A stretch of DNA of 64,000 nucleotides from assembly GCA_963702195.1 (NCBI GenBank), contig OY969725.1, positions 1,364,001 through 1,428,000 on the forward strand, written 5' to 3'. The notes beneath the pieces are model-generated. The model was not told the DNA's origin. It worked only from the letters and a program-made list of their open reading frames with translations, and searched no databases. Position numbers and translations under genes: made by a program. Origin of the DNA: AC-56 sp963702195 (GTDB taxonomy: Bacteria; Actinomycetota; Thermoleophilia; Solirubrobacterales; 70-9). Positions 51,361-58,790 of the stretch are shown here, piece by piece; the first letter of the stretch is position 1, and each line of letters starts with the position of its first letter.

Positions 51361-52032
51361 TCAGATCGACGCCACGGCTTCGATCACCTTGTCCGAGCCA
51401 GCTGTCCAACCGACGATCCCCCCCTGAGCGGTGAGTGCCCTCAGGGTGACCTCCTTGAACTCCGGGAAGTAGCTGTCGGTACCGTCCTCGACCAGCAGGC
51501 AGTCGTAGCCGCGGTCGTTCGCGACCCGCATCGTGGTCTGCACGCAGACCTCGGTGGTGACCCCCGTGATGATCAGGTGGGAGATGTTGCGCACCTGCAG
51601 GTAGTCGCGGAACTCGGTGCTGTAGAACGCGTCCTTGCCGGGCTTCGAGATCACGAGCTCGCCCTCAACGGGCGCGTTCTCCTCGATGAAGTCCGAGCCT
51701 TCCTCGCCGTCGATCAGGATCCGCCCCATCGGCCCGGCATCGCCGATCTTGAGCTCCGGGTTGCCGCGGTTTTGCTTCGCGACCGGCAGGTCCGAGAGGT
51801 CGGGCTTGTGGCACTCCTTCGTGTGGATCACCGGCAGAGCGGCGTCGCGGAACGCCTCCTGGAGCTTGGCGATCACCGGGATGCAGGCCTGGACGTTGCT
51901 GAGGTCGTTGCCGAGCGACTCCGCGAATCCGCCTGGGAGGCAGAAGTCCCGCTGCATGTCGATGCAGACGAGCGCCACGTGGTCGGGCCCGAACTCATAG
52001 TGAAACGGGGATGCGGCCTGGATCGTTGGCAT
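51361..52032 (-). CDS. Isochorismatase-family cysteine hydrolase (biuret/ureide amidase-like)
   Basis: A 223-residue cysteine amidohydrolase. The catalytic triad of the family is visible as Asp25 (LVCIDMQRDF), Lys133 (ISKPGKDAFYST) and Cys163 (GVTTEVCVQTTMR), with the cis-peptide before the Cys. Closest-looking members act on biuret, ureidoacrylate or N-carbamoyl compounds. The gene next to it encodes a urea transporter, which supports a urea-releasing amide substrate; this is inference. ATG at 52032 with GAGAGGAG seven bases upstream. Cytosolic, no signal peptide. Confidence 0.87.
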   Translation of the reverse strand: MPTIQAASPFHYEFGPDHVALVCIDMQRDFCLPGGFAESLGNDLSNVQACIPVIAKLQEAFRDAALPVIHTKECHKPDLSDLPVAKQNRGNPELKIGDAGPMGRILIDGEEGSDFIEENAPVEGELVISKPGKDAFYSTEFRDYLQVRNISHLIITGVTTEVCVQTTMRVANDRGYDCLLVEDGTDSYFPEFKEVTLRALTAQGGIVGWTAGSDKVIEAVASI

Positions 52033-52212
52033 GTCGATGCTCCTCTCGTGATCGGCCGATACGGTGGCCTGTCGTCAATCTATCGGGGGATGTCGAGGGC
52101 AGGCCTCGAGGCCACCCGCTGCTGCCGTCGAGTAGCAGTGCATCTGGATAGGAGAGCCAGCAACGGGGCAGGCCGAGTCGAGGACGTAGAGCCGCACCAG
52201 GGCTTCCGCGGA

Positions 52213-52245
52213 TGCCCGAGGCAGGACTCGAACCTGCGAGCGAGG
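52213..52245 (-). other. tRNA 3'-end fragment (candidate att scar 2)
   Basis: On the minus strand this contains a complete T arm GCAGG-TTCGAGT-CCTGC and an acceptor-like strand CTCGGGC with A discriminator. It differs from the tRNA-Met 3' end at one base in the first 25. The anticodon region is not recognisable. It lies 45 bp from the next fragment, so it may be a second, shorter scar or part of another tRNA. No working tRNA can form. Confidence 0.6.
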
Positions 52246-52289
52246 CCGGAGGCCGAGCGCATGTCGGGGGTTACCGACGATGGCGAGGA

Positions 52290-52336
52290 TGCCGGAGGAG
52301 GGACTCGAACCTGCGACACGCGGATTATGATTCCGC
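52290..52336 (-). other. tRNA-Met 3'-end fragment (candidate att scar 3)
   Basis: Forty-seven bases match 54912-54958 of the tRNA-Met gene with six mismatches and include the whole anticodon stem-loop (GCGGAATCATAATCCGC) and most of the T arm and acceptor strand. It shares the variable-region change CACG with the scar at 48434, so these two are closer to each other than to the intact gene. Homology ends just past the anticodon arm. It reads as the displaced original 3' end of a tRNA after integration of the DNA now at 52337-54911. Confidence 0.8.
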
Positions 52337-52562
52337 GCCGTAACTTGCGGGGGCTTGCGGCTGTTCCGCGTTTTGCCCGCTAATTGAGCGTTTTCACCGC
52401 TCTGGCACGCTCGGCTCTCTCGGTGATTTGCGGGTATTCCCTTGCCCACCCCTTGCCCACCTCGGCGATTCATGCGGCTCCGGTTCCGCGCGGGGCAGGA
52501 GGGGGCCGACCGGTGCAATCCCGCTCGCCTGGTTGCCGATCGCCCGCGTCGTCACGGCAGTG
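52337..52562. other. Gene-free end of the inferred integrated element
   Basis: No complete gene is seen. On the minus strand a 30-codon open remnant (EVGKGWAREYPQI...KTLN, stop at 52380) ends 44 bp from the tRNA fragment; its position would fit the 3' end of a lost integrase gene, but no catalytic motif is present. The stretch also carries the paired 11-bp repeat listed separately. From 52033 to 52212 there is likewise no gene. Confidence 0.5.
52440..52461. repeat. Two exact 11-bp direct repeats near the att scar
   Basis: CCTTGCCCACC occurs twice in direct succession, about 104 bp inside the element from the tRNA-like core. A related pair (CCTTGCCGATC CCTTGCCCATT) lies at 54843-54864, just inside the other end. 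Paired short repeats flanking the core at both ends resemble arm-type binding sites of tyrosine integrases. Coding origin (V/M-G-K-G-x-A-R on the minus strand) is the other explanation. Confidence 0.5.
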
Positions 52563-52757
52563 CTACGCCAGCTTGGTGGGAGTGGGGACGCGTAGCTGCT
52601 TGCAGATCGCGCGAGCGGTACCCGGTCGGATTTCCCTGTGGCGAGGCACGGTCGCCGCGTGTCCCTCGGGACCGCGCCATTTCGCGTGGCGGGAGCCCTC
52701 CCCAATGAACTTGCAGCCATTGTGGAGCAGATGCTTCTCGAGATCGCGGCGCTTCAC
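52563..52757 (-). CDS. hicA: HicA-type toxin (mRNA interferase)
   Basis: A 64-residue dsRBD-like HicA toxin that cleaves mRNA when free of its antitoxin. It has KRRDLEKHLLHNGCKFIGEG, the catalytic-type His24 in GSRHAKWRGP, and the closing VPRHREIRPGTARAICKQL, the standard HicA/YcfA order and length. The ATG overlaps the hicB stop by four bases. The order here is antitoxin first, toxin second, opposite to the classical E. coli hicAB order but common among HicBA loci. Confidence 0.92.
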   Translation of the reverse strand: MKRRDLEKHLLHNGCKFIGEGSRHAKWRGPEGHAATVPRHREIRPGTARAICKQLRVPTPTKLA

Positions 52758-52981
52758 GAAGCGACGGTGAGGGTCAGCGACTCGCTGTCGCCGCCACCCT
52801 CCGCGCCGCCAAGCTGCTCGTCGGGAGTGAGTAGGACGTCGAGGGCATCGAGGACGTTCGAGCGCGCCTCGTCTCGAGATCTTCCCTCGCTGATCGCACC
52901 GGGGATCTCCGCCACCTGAGCTGTGAACCAGCCCTCGCCGGCGTCGGAGTAGCGGATGGTCAGATGCAGCTCATCGCTCAT
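52754..52981 (-). CDS. hicB: HicB-type antitoxin
   Basis: A 75-residue partial RNase H-fold antitoxin: LTIRYSDAGEGWFTAQVAEI, PGAISEGRSRDEARSNVLDA and LDVLLTPDEQ match HicB. There is no C-terminal ribbon-helix-helix or HTH domain, so repression of its own promoter may need another part or be weak. ATG at 52981 is chosen; the frame is open upstream without homology. The stop overlaps hicA, giving tight co-translation. The pair lies within the inferred mobile segment 52337-54911, where toxin-antitoxin loci are often found. Confidence 0.88.
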   Translation of the reverse strand: MSDELHLTIRYSDAGEGWFTAQVAEIPGAISEGRSRDEARSNVLDALDVLLTPDEQLGGAEGGGDSESLTLTVAS

Positions 52982-53255
52982 GCGCCATACGTTAGCCCGC
53001 GAGCAGGCCGAGTTGTGAAGGGCGGCATGCTCGTCGCGCGGTGCCTTCGGCGCCCGGAGGGCAGAACGAAGCGGGTGCAAGTACCGTCGATATCGCAGCG
53101 TGCAGGTTTCGTGCTCGTCGTCAAAGCCCTGGCGAGGACTGCGTGCGCGAGAGTGCCGCAATCAACGCGAAAGCGGAAGTGATCGGCGGCCCGCTTGACA
53201 TGCGCCCCGCAGCCCTGACAGGATCGTCCTGGATTCGCCGAGGCAAGTACCACGG

Positions 53256-54602
53256 ATGCCCCCCTTCACCCATTCCCGCCGCGTCGCATTCATCGTCGTC
53301 GGCGGGATCGCTGCGATCGTCGTCGCCGCTGGCGCTTCGTTCTCGTATGCGGCGACGGGCGGCTCTAGCGGGAGCGCTCGTTCGGCCAAGAAGGGGCGCG
53401 TCTACGCGTGTGTGACGCATCGGTTTCACACCCTGAACCTGTCAAGTGCGGGCGCGACGTGCCCGCGGGGCGAGCGCAAGGTCTCGTGGAATGCCTCCGG
53501 TAGGCGGGGGAAGCGGGGGCGTCGCGGACGTGTCGGGCAGAGTGGAGCCACGGGCCAGACGGGTGCCAGGGGCGCACAAGGCCCCGAGGGACCCACCGGT
53601 GCCGCCGGAGCGACGGGCCACCGCGGAACCAGAGGGGCGCCCGGTGCGCGGGGTCCCGAGGGGCCGATGGGGCCCACCGGTCCAGCCGGCGCCACCGGAG
53701 CGACGGGCCACCGCGGAGCAACAGGGTCTTCCGGTGCAACGGGCGTTCGGGGGGCGACGGGGGCGCATGGCGTCACCGGCCCAGCCGGCCCGATCGGGGC
53801 CACCGGCGCGACGGGCTCGACGGGCGCAACTGGATCCACGGGCGTCCCCGGGCCCGTGGGCACCCCCGGCCCCGGCGTGGACGCGCTGTTCGGCGACGGC
53901 TCCGACGGCAACGCGACGATCAACTCCTCGACGACGCAGACCCGGGACATGTACTACCACGACCTGACGATCGCATCGGGCCAGACGCTCAACCCCGGCG
54001 GCTACCGCGTCTTCGTCTCCGGCACCCTGACCCTCAACAACGGCTCGAGCATCTCGAGGGACGGCAACCCACCCCCTGGTCCGGCCCAGTCTGGCGCCGG
54101 ACTCGCTGCCGGTACGCTCGGCGGGTCGGCGGGGGGCGACATCCATGCGGGCAACGACGAGAGCAACTCGCTCGGCGGCGACGGCGGTGCCGGTAGCGCC
54201 GGTAACGGCGGCACCGCGACCCCGCCATCGACGGCCGCCGGAGGGAGCGGGGTCTTCCGCTCCGCGCTCCAGGCGCTCGGCGGGCGGTCGCTGGACGGAG
54301 CGCTCGTCAACGGTGGCGCCGGCGGTGGCGGCGACAGCGTCAGCGGCGGTGGCGGTGGCGGTGGCGTCGTCATGATCGCCGCGCGCACGGTGACGCTCAC
54401 CTCCGGAGCGGCGACGATCGCCGCCAAGGGCGGCAGCGCCGGCGGCTGCGGCGCCTGCGGCGGCGGCGGCGGCGGCGCGGTCGTGGTGATCACCACTTCC
54501 ACACAACCGGGCGGAGTGACCCTCAGCGCGCAGGGAGGCGCGGCCGGCGGGAGCTCGGGCACCACGGACGGATCTCCTGGCTTTACCGATTGGCTCGATT
54601 AA
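53256..54602 (+). CDS. Exported collagen-like protein with Gly-rich C-terminal domain
   Basis: A 448-residue protein. Signal or anchor helix AFIVVGGIAAIVVAAGASFS at 11-30, a short domain with one Cys pair (YACVTHRFHTLNL, ATCPRGERKVSW), then about 42 Gly-X-Y triplets (residues 82-207) rich in GATGATG, GPTGPAG and GPEGP. The C-terminal ~240 residues start ATINSSTTQTRDMYYHDLTI and continue with YRVFVSGTLTLNN, like a beta-helix or adhesin stalk head, with long Gly/Ser tracts and a CGACGG pair. It should form a trimeric surface fibre. ATG at 53256. It lies within the inferred mobile segment. Confidence 0.87.
   Translation: MPPFTHSRRVAFIVVGGIAAIVVAAGASFSYAATGGSSGSARSAKKGRVYACVTHRFHTLNLSSAGATCPRGERKVSWNASGRRGKRGRRGRVGQSGATGQTGARGAQGPEGPTGAAGATGHRGTRGAPGARGPEGPMGPTGPAGATGATGHRGATGSSGATGVRGATGAHGVTGPAGPIGATGATGSTGATGSTGVPGPVGTPGPGVDALFGDGSDGNATINSSTTQTRDMYYHDLTIASGQTLNPGGYRVFVSGTLTLNNGSSISRDGNPPPGPAQSGAGLAAGTLGGSAGGDIHAGNDESNSLGGDGGAGSAGNGGTATPPSTAAGGSGVFRSALQALGGRSLDGALVNGGAGGGGDSVSGGGGGGGVVMIAARTVTLTSGAATIAAKGGSAGGCGACGGGGGGAVVVITTSTQPGGVTLSAQGGAAGGSSGTTDGSPGFTDWLD
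53499..53876 (+). repeat. Collagen Gly-X-Y repeat tract
   Basis: About 42 consecutive Gly-X-Y triplets encoded by imperfect 9- and 18-bp DNA repeats (for example GGTGCCACCGGAGCGACG variants). The longest near-identical units encode GATGHRG twice. Such tracts vary in length between strains by recombination or slippage. Confidence 0.88.
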
Positions 54603-54911
54603 CGGCCTAATCAGCCACGCGCCCGCAGTCGCCAGCCACTGCAGGTAAGCGGAACTGTTCATGAGCCGCTCCCCGTCGTCGTGGCACATACGCGGATACT
54701 GGGCACGTCCATAAGGCATTGCTGCGCTCCCTTGCGCGGCGAGGAGGAGCGAGGTGTGCAGAGGTGTCTCGAGACGCGGTTCAGTACGTGCAAGCGACGC
54801 AGACCGGCACCGAAGTCGCTGCTGGCGCCATGGCCACCAGCGCCTTGCCGATCCCTTGCCCATTCGACCGCGAGGATCTGTCGGATGCGGTGTATCGCTT
54901 GACTTACGCCA
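54603..54911. other. Gene-free stretch next to tRNA-Met
   Basis: Open frames here lack recognisable domains, and those on the plus strand end in the translated tRNA gene. The only structure I see is the 11-bp repeat pair at 54843-54864 that mirrors the pair at 52440-52461. It is the right-hand end of the inferred integrated element. Confidence 0.5.
54843..54864. repeat. 11-bp repeat pair mirroring the one at 52440
   Basis: CCTTGCCGATC followed directly by CCTTGCCCATT, 17 of 22 bases identical to the pair at 52440-52461 and in the same orientation, 47 bp from the tRNA 3' end. Candidate integrase arm sites. Confidence 0.45.
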
Positions 54912-54985
54912 TGCCGGAGGCAGGACTCGAACCTGCGGCCTTCGGATTATGATTCCGCTGCTCTAACCAGCTGAGCTACTCCGGC
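54912..54985 (-). tRNA. tRNA-Met (CAT), elongator type
   Basis: Complete cloverleaf: acceptor GCCGGAG / CTCCGGC with A discriminator, D arm AGCTCAGCTGGTTAGAGCAG, anticodon arm GCGGA-ATCATAA-TCCGA with anticodon CAT, T arm GCAGG-TTCGAGT-CCTGC. The first acceptor pair is G-C, so it is not the initiator. A CAT anticodon could also be tRNA-Ile2 (lysidine), but the D and variable regions look like elongator Met of Actinobacteria. CCA is not encoded. Its 3' end is duplicated at 52290 and 48434. Confidence 0.93.
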
Positions 54986-55058
54986 GGGGGTCAGATCGTA
55001 GCGGTGGCATCGCGCCCTCCCGGCGCCCGGACGAGGGACTCGGCGGGGTGGGAATAGC

Positions 55059-56339
55059 ATGCGAGCCCTGTTGCGAAGCGTGTTGGGGAACGGGATCGCT
55101 CGAGCGCGTCGCAGGCGGGCGGTTCCGGTTGTTCTGGTCTGCGTTGGGGCGGTCGCGGTGATGGCGGGTGCTCCAAGCGCCGGCGCGGTCACGGCGAAGA
55201 AGCAGCCGCCGCGGCTGTTCGTGGCCGGAACGCTCGCGAACTACGACAACCGGCCCCTGCGATCCGCGCGTGCCGATGCCGACATCCTCGCCGTCGGCGG
55301 GGGCCGGGGGATCGCGCGCATCGAGGTCGCGGTCGACGGCAAGCGCGAGGCGTCGCGGCGTTTCCGGTGCCGGCCGTCGTGCCCGGCATCCGCGCGGCTG
55401 CGCTTCACGTATGACCGTGCTCGGTTCGGTCCTGGCCGGCACACGGTCTCGATCACGGCTTCGCACGCGGCCGGCCGCTCTGCTCGGCAGGCGATCGACG
55501 TCGAGCCGCCACCGGCAATCAGCTCGAGCGGAGCTCCGCGCGCCCAGCCGGCCTTCTACCTCACCGCGGGCAACTCGACCGACCTGCGACATCAGGCGGC
55601 GGACGATGCCGCGCGGTTCGCCCGAACCCAGGGGCCGGGGCACTCGCTCCTCGTGCTCGACTTCGGCGCCGCGCGCCGGCAGGGCAAGAGCTACGGCGTA
55701 TCCCTTCGTAGCGGCACGTTCTTCGCCGACCGGCAGATCCAATCGGCACTTGCGGCGGCGGCACAGGCCTATCACGAGCGATACCGGCGGGGGAGTGTCA
55801 CGATCGTCTACTCGAACAGCAACGCTCACCTCAGCCACCCGGGCAGCGGACTGACTCCGTTTACGGCCGCGACCGCGCGCCAGGCGGGCCGCCAGCAGCA
55901 GCTGACGGCTCGGCACGTTCACCCCTATCCGCATGAATCGGTTGCCCCTGGGGGCGACATCGAACCCGGCTACGACCTCATATCCCCGCCGCAGGTGGCC
56001 ATCTCACTGGTCGCCGGCGCGTCGGCCGGAAACGGCTCCTACTTCGACGTCGGCACCGCGCCCTGCAACGGCAACGACTGCACACACGGCTGGGTGGTTC
56101 ACGACATCTGCGAGGTGACGACCGGCAGCGGCCGTCAGGCAGTGCCCGAGATCTACTACGGCCAGCCGATCGACCAGAGTGCACAGTGGTCCGAGGTCGC
56201 GCGGCAGTGCGGCATCAAGTCGTTCCCGGGCGTGAGCTCGAGCCCGCTCGGTGACTACACGCCGGCACAGAGCTGGCAGCTGCTTGGCAGCGCGAGCGGC
56301 CGCCCCGTTGGCAACGCGCTCCTGGTCTTCCCGCGATGA
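55059..56339 (+). CDS. Exported protein of unknown function with Ig-like N-terminal part
   Basis: A 426-residue exported protein. Signal region RRRAVPVVLVCVGAVAVMAG then APSAGAV. Residues ~75-145 resemble an Ig-like/bacterial surface domain (IARIEVAVDGKREASRRFRC, ending GRHTVSITASHAAG). The C-terminal part (about 165-426) has HSLLVLDFGAARRQGKSYGV, SVTIVYSNSNAHL, a Cys pair in APCNGNDCTHGW and VPEIYYGQPIDQSAQWSEVA, which looks like a TIM-barrel glycosidase-like fold seen in actinobacterial secreted proteins. No catalytic residues are assigned. ATG at 55059, 73 bp from the divergent tRNA. The stop overlaps the lipoprotein ATG. Confidence 0.75.
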   Translation: MRALLRSVLGNGIARARRRRAVPVVLVCVGAVAVMAGAPSAGAVTAKKQPPRLFVAGTLANYDNRPLRSARADADILAVGGGRGIARIEVAVDGKREASRRFRCRPSCPASARLRFTYDRARFGPGRHTVSITASHAAGRSARQAIDVEPPPAISSSGAPRAQPAFYLTAGNSTDLRHQAADDAARFARTQGPGHSLLVLDFGAARRQGKSYGVSLRSGTFFADRQIQSALAAAAQAYHERYRRGSVTIVYSNSNAHLSHPGSGLTPFTAATARQAGRQQQLTARHVHPYPHESVAPGGDIEPGYDLISPPQVAISLVAGASAGNGSYFDVGTAPCNGNDCTHGWVVHDICEVTTGSGRQAVPEIYYGQPIDQSAQWSEVARQCGIKSFPGVSSSPLGDYTPAQSWQLLGSASGRPVGNALLVFPR

Positions 56340-56881
56340 GCGTGATCGGAAGAGATCGGGCGCGGTCATGGTCCGTGTGCTGTCTCGCGGTCCTGGCCGT
56401 TCTCGCTGGAGCGCTTGGGCTCGCTGCCTGCGGCGGCGGCGGGAGCACCCAATCGAAGGGCAAGGCCGGCCCTGGGCCCGGGATCGCAGGTCACGCGATG
56501 CAGGAGACCTTGCCCGCCGAGATCGATCCGCACCCCCAGGGATTCGCCTCCGCCGATCTCATGCACCCAGTGAATGCCTGGCGCACCTCCAACCACCAGC
56601 GGTTCACCGAGGTTGACGCGGGGGTCCTGTCGCAGGACAGCTCGACCGGCGCCTTTTTCATCTTCCGTCATGAGTTCGTGCACGCCAGTCAGCGGGTGGA
56701 CCTGGTGAAGGTGCTCGGCTCCGGGGCCCTGCACATCGCGGGGGCGCCGCAGGGTGCCGCCGTCGAGACATCCGCGCAGCGGAACGGAACGCTGAGCTTC
56801 GTCGGGGCCCGCGGCGTTCGCGGAACCCTCGACTTGAGCGACGACACGGTGATCCTGACGCCGGCAAGCCCCGGCGGGTGA
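56336..56881 (+). CDS. Putative lipoprotein
   Basis: Unrecognised 181-residue exported protein. Signal SVCCLAVLAVLAGALGLAAC ends in the lipobox GLAAC, then Gly/Ser linker. The mature domain includes MHPVNAWRTSNHQRFTEVDA and a basic-acidic C-terminal half rich in short beta strands (ALHIAGAPQGAAV, GTLSFVGARGV). The ATG overlaps the stop of the upstream gene (ATGA), so the two exported proteins are made together and may work together. Confidence 0.78.
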   Translation: MSVIGRDRARSWSVCCLAVLAVLAGALGLAACGGGGSTQSKGKAGPGPGIAGHAMQETLPAEIDPHPQGFASADLMHPVNAWRTSNHQRFTEVDAGVLSQDSSTGAFFIFRHEFVHASQRVDLVKVLGSGALHIAGAPQGAAVETSAQRNGTLSFVGARGVRGTLDLSDDTVILTPASPGG

Positions 56882-56915
56882 GGCCGGGCACGCACGCTCG
56901 CTAGGCTCCGGCGCG

Positions 56916-57866
56916 ATGAGCGATCTTGACCGGGCCGTCAAGGCCGTGATCGAGGACTGCCTCGCCGTGAAGAAGGGCGAGGACGTCGTCGTCGTCTGCA
57001 ATCCGGCCACCGAGAGCCTCGCCGAGCGGCTTCGAGCGGGTGCCGAGTCCGTTGGCGCTGAGGCCGTGCTGACGATGATGGCCGAGCGCGAGCAGCACGG
57101 CACCGAGCCGCCGGGCACCGTCGCCGCGGCGATGCTCAAGGCGGACGTTCTGCTCGTGCCCACCGTTCAGTCCCTGTCGCACACGGCGGCGCGCAAGGCC
57201 GCCACCGACGCCGGCGCCCGGGCGGCAACGCTCCCCGGAGCAACCGAGGAGATGCTCGCCCGCGTGATGAGCGCGGACATGGATGAGCTCCGGCGGCGTG
57301 GCAGCGAGCTCGCCGATCTGCTCACCGCGGGCAGCGAGGCGCACATCACCTCTGCCGACGGTTCGGACCTGACGCTCAACCTCGCCGGAAGGGACGGGAT
57401 CCCGGACTCCGGCGAGCTGGGCGAGCCGGGAGCCTTCGGCAACCTGCCATGCGGAGAGGGGTTCATCTCGCCGCACCACGACTCGGGAAGCGGGAAGCTG
57501 GTCGTGGACGGCGTGATCGCCTCGATCGGGATCCCGGAGAAGCCCGTCGAGCTCACGATCGCCGACGGCGCGCTGGTCGACGCGACCGGCGAGATGGGGG
57601 AGGAGCTGATGAGGCAGCTCACCGCCGCCGGGCCTGACGGCACGCGCGTCGCTGAGCTCGGCATCGGCACGAACGAGAAGGCGGTCCTCACCGGCGAGCT
57701 GCTCGAGGACGAGAAGCTCCTGGGCACCGTCCACGTCGCTTTCGGCGCATCGGCCGGGATCGGTGGCGAGATCCAGGTGCCGGTGCATCTGGACTGCGTG
57801 GTGATGAAGCCGACCCTGACCGTGGACGACCGCGAGGTCATCCGCGACGGCGAGCTGCTCGTCTAG
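56916..57866 (+). CDS. M29-like aminopeptidase family protein
   Basis: A 316-residue metalloenzyme-like protein of the thermophilic aminopeptidase (M29)/NicX-related group. Seen: GNLPCGEGFISPHHDSGSGK (the metal-binding Glu region), VAELGIGTNEKAVLTGELLE, and GTVHVAFGASAGIGG followed by VPVHLDCVVMKPT, with the Glu, His and Asp ligands of the family. The N-terminal domain (EDVVVVCNPATESLAERL) is also typical. NicX-type proteins open pyridine rings with this fold, so peptidase activity is likely but not certain. ATG at 56916. Confidence 0.85.
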   Translation: MSDLDRAVKAVIEDCLAVKKGEDVVVVCNPATESLAERLRAGAESVGAEAVLTMMAEREQHGTEPPGTVAAAMLKADVLLVPTVQSLSHTAARKAATDAGARAATLPGATEEMLARVMSADMDELRRRGSELADLLTAGSEAHITSADGSDLTLNLAGRDGIPDSGELGEPGAFGNLPCGEGFISPHHDSGSGKLVVDGVIASIGIPEKPVELTIADGALVDATGEMGEELMRQLTAAGPDGTRVAELGIGTNEKAVLTGELLEDEKLLGTVHVAFGASAGIGGEIQVPVHLDCVVMKPTLTVDDREVIRDGELLV

Positions 57867-57881
57867 GAGGCGATCGACCGC

Positions 57882-58766
57882 ATGCTCCTCGCGGTCCCCA
57901 ACTTCTCGGAGGGGCGCGACAAGCGCCGCATCGAAGCCATCTCGACCGCGTTCGCGACTGGCGCCGCGCTCCTCGACACCCACTCGGACCCGATTCACAA
58001 CCGCACCGTCCTCACCTTGAGCGGGCCGCCCGGCTCGCTTGCCGGCGCGCTCGTGAACGGCGCCCGGGCGTGCGTGGAGGCCATCGACATGTCGGAGCAG
58101 GACGGCGCCCACCCGCGCATCGGCGCGCTGGATGTCTGCCCGGTCGTCTGGCTGCAGCGGGACGACCGCGAGGCCGCTCGGGACGAGGCCCTAACGGCCG
58201 CGCGGGGAATCGCCGCTGAGGCCCGCGTCCCGGTCTTCCTCTACGGGGAGCTGGCCCCGCAAGAGAGCCATCGCGAGCGCGCGTTCTTTCGCGCCGGCGG
58301 AATGGTCGAGCTGATGCGCAGGGTCGAGGGTGGCGAGCTGCGGCCCGACTTCGGCCCAGCCGAGGTTCACCCGACCGCAGGCGCCACATTGGTCACGGCC
58401 CGCCCGCCGCTGGCCGCCTTTAACGTCGAGCTCGCGGGGGCCGACGTCACCGCGGCGCGGGAGATCGCCTCGCGCCTGCGCGAGGCCGGTGGCGGCCTGG
58501 AGGGCGTGCGCGCGATCGGCATCGACCTCGGCGACGGTCGTACCCAGGTCTCGACCAACATTCACGGCCCCGCCGCGGTCTCGCTCGCGACCGTCGCCAT
58601 CCGCGTCCGCGAGCTGGCCGCCCCTCACGGTGCGCGCCCTGTAGGAGCGGAGATCGTCGGCCTCGTCCCCGAGCGGGCGCTCGAGGGCTGGCCCGACGCG
58701 CTGCCGATCACGGGCTTCGATCCGGCCAAGCACGTGATCGAGCGGCGCGTCCGGGTCGAGGCCTAG
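57882..58766 (+). CDS. ftcD: Glutamate formimidoyltransferase
   Basis: A 294-residue homologue of the FTCD transferase domain, which moves a formimino group from formiminoglutamate to tetrahydrofolate in histidine breakdown. Seen: LLAVPNFSEGRDKRRIEAIS at the start, TLSGPPGSLAGAL, DGAHPRIGALDVCPVVWL (the His-containing substrate region), VFLYGELAPQESHRERAFFR and GAEIVGLVPERAL. No cyclodeaminase domain is fused. GGAGG precedes the ATG at 12 bases. Its TAG stop is part of the CTAG into which the IS element inserted, so the reading frame is intact. Confidence 0.93.
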   Translation: MLLAVPNFSEGRDKRRIEAISTAFATGAALLDTHSDPIHNRTVLTLSGPPGSLAGALVNGARACVEAIDMSEQDGAHPRIGALDVCPVVWLQRDDREAARDEALTAARGIAAEARVPVFLYGELAPQESHRERAFFRAGGMVELMRRVEGGELRPDFGPAEVHPTAGATLVTARPPLAAFNVELAGADVTAAREIASRLREAGGGLEGVRAIGIDLGDGRTQVSTNIHGPAAVSLATVAIRVRELAAPHGARPVGAEIVGLVPERALEGWPDALPITGFDPAKHVIERRVRVEA

Positions 58767-58790
58767 CTGTAGCTACTCATGACGTTGTTC
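58767..58790 (+). repeat. Left terminal inverted repeat of the IS481 element
   Basis: CTGTAGCTACTCATGACG followed by TTGTTC; pairs with the right end (59615-59638) with four mismatches. It contains the transposase stop codon. Confidence 0.9.

Noticed and set aside
51577..52383. Plus-strand frame containing QDSNLRARPEAERM and RTCDTRIMIP
   Set aside because: These strings are translated tRNA fragments; the remainder is antisense to the amidase gene.
53499..53876. Regular DNA repeats considered as a CRISPR array
   Set aside because: Repeats are in-frame Gly-X-Y codons without unique spacers; no cas genes are present.
54719..54952. Plus-strand frames running into the tRNA-Met gene
   Set aside because: They end in the translated antisense tRNA and carry no domain.
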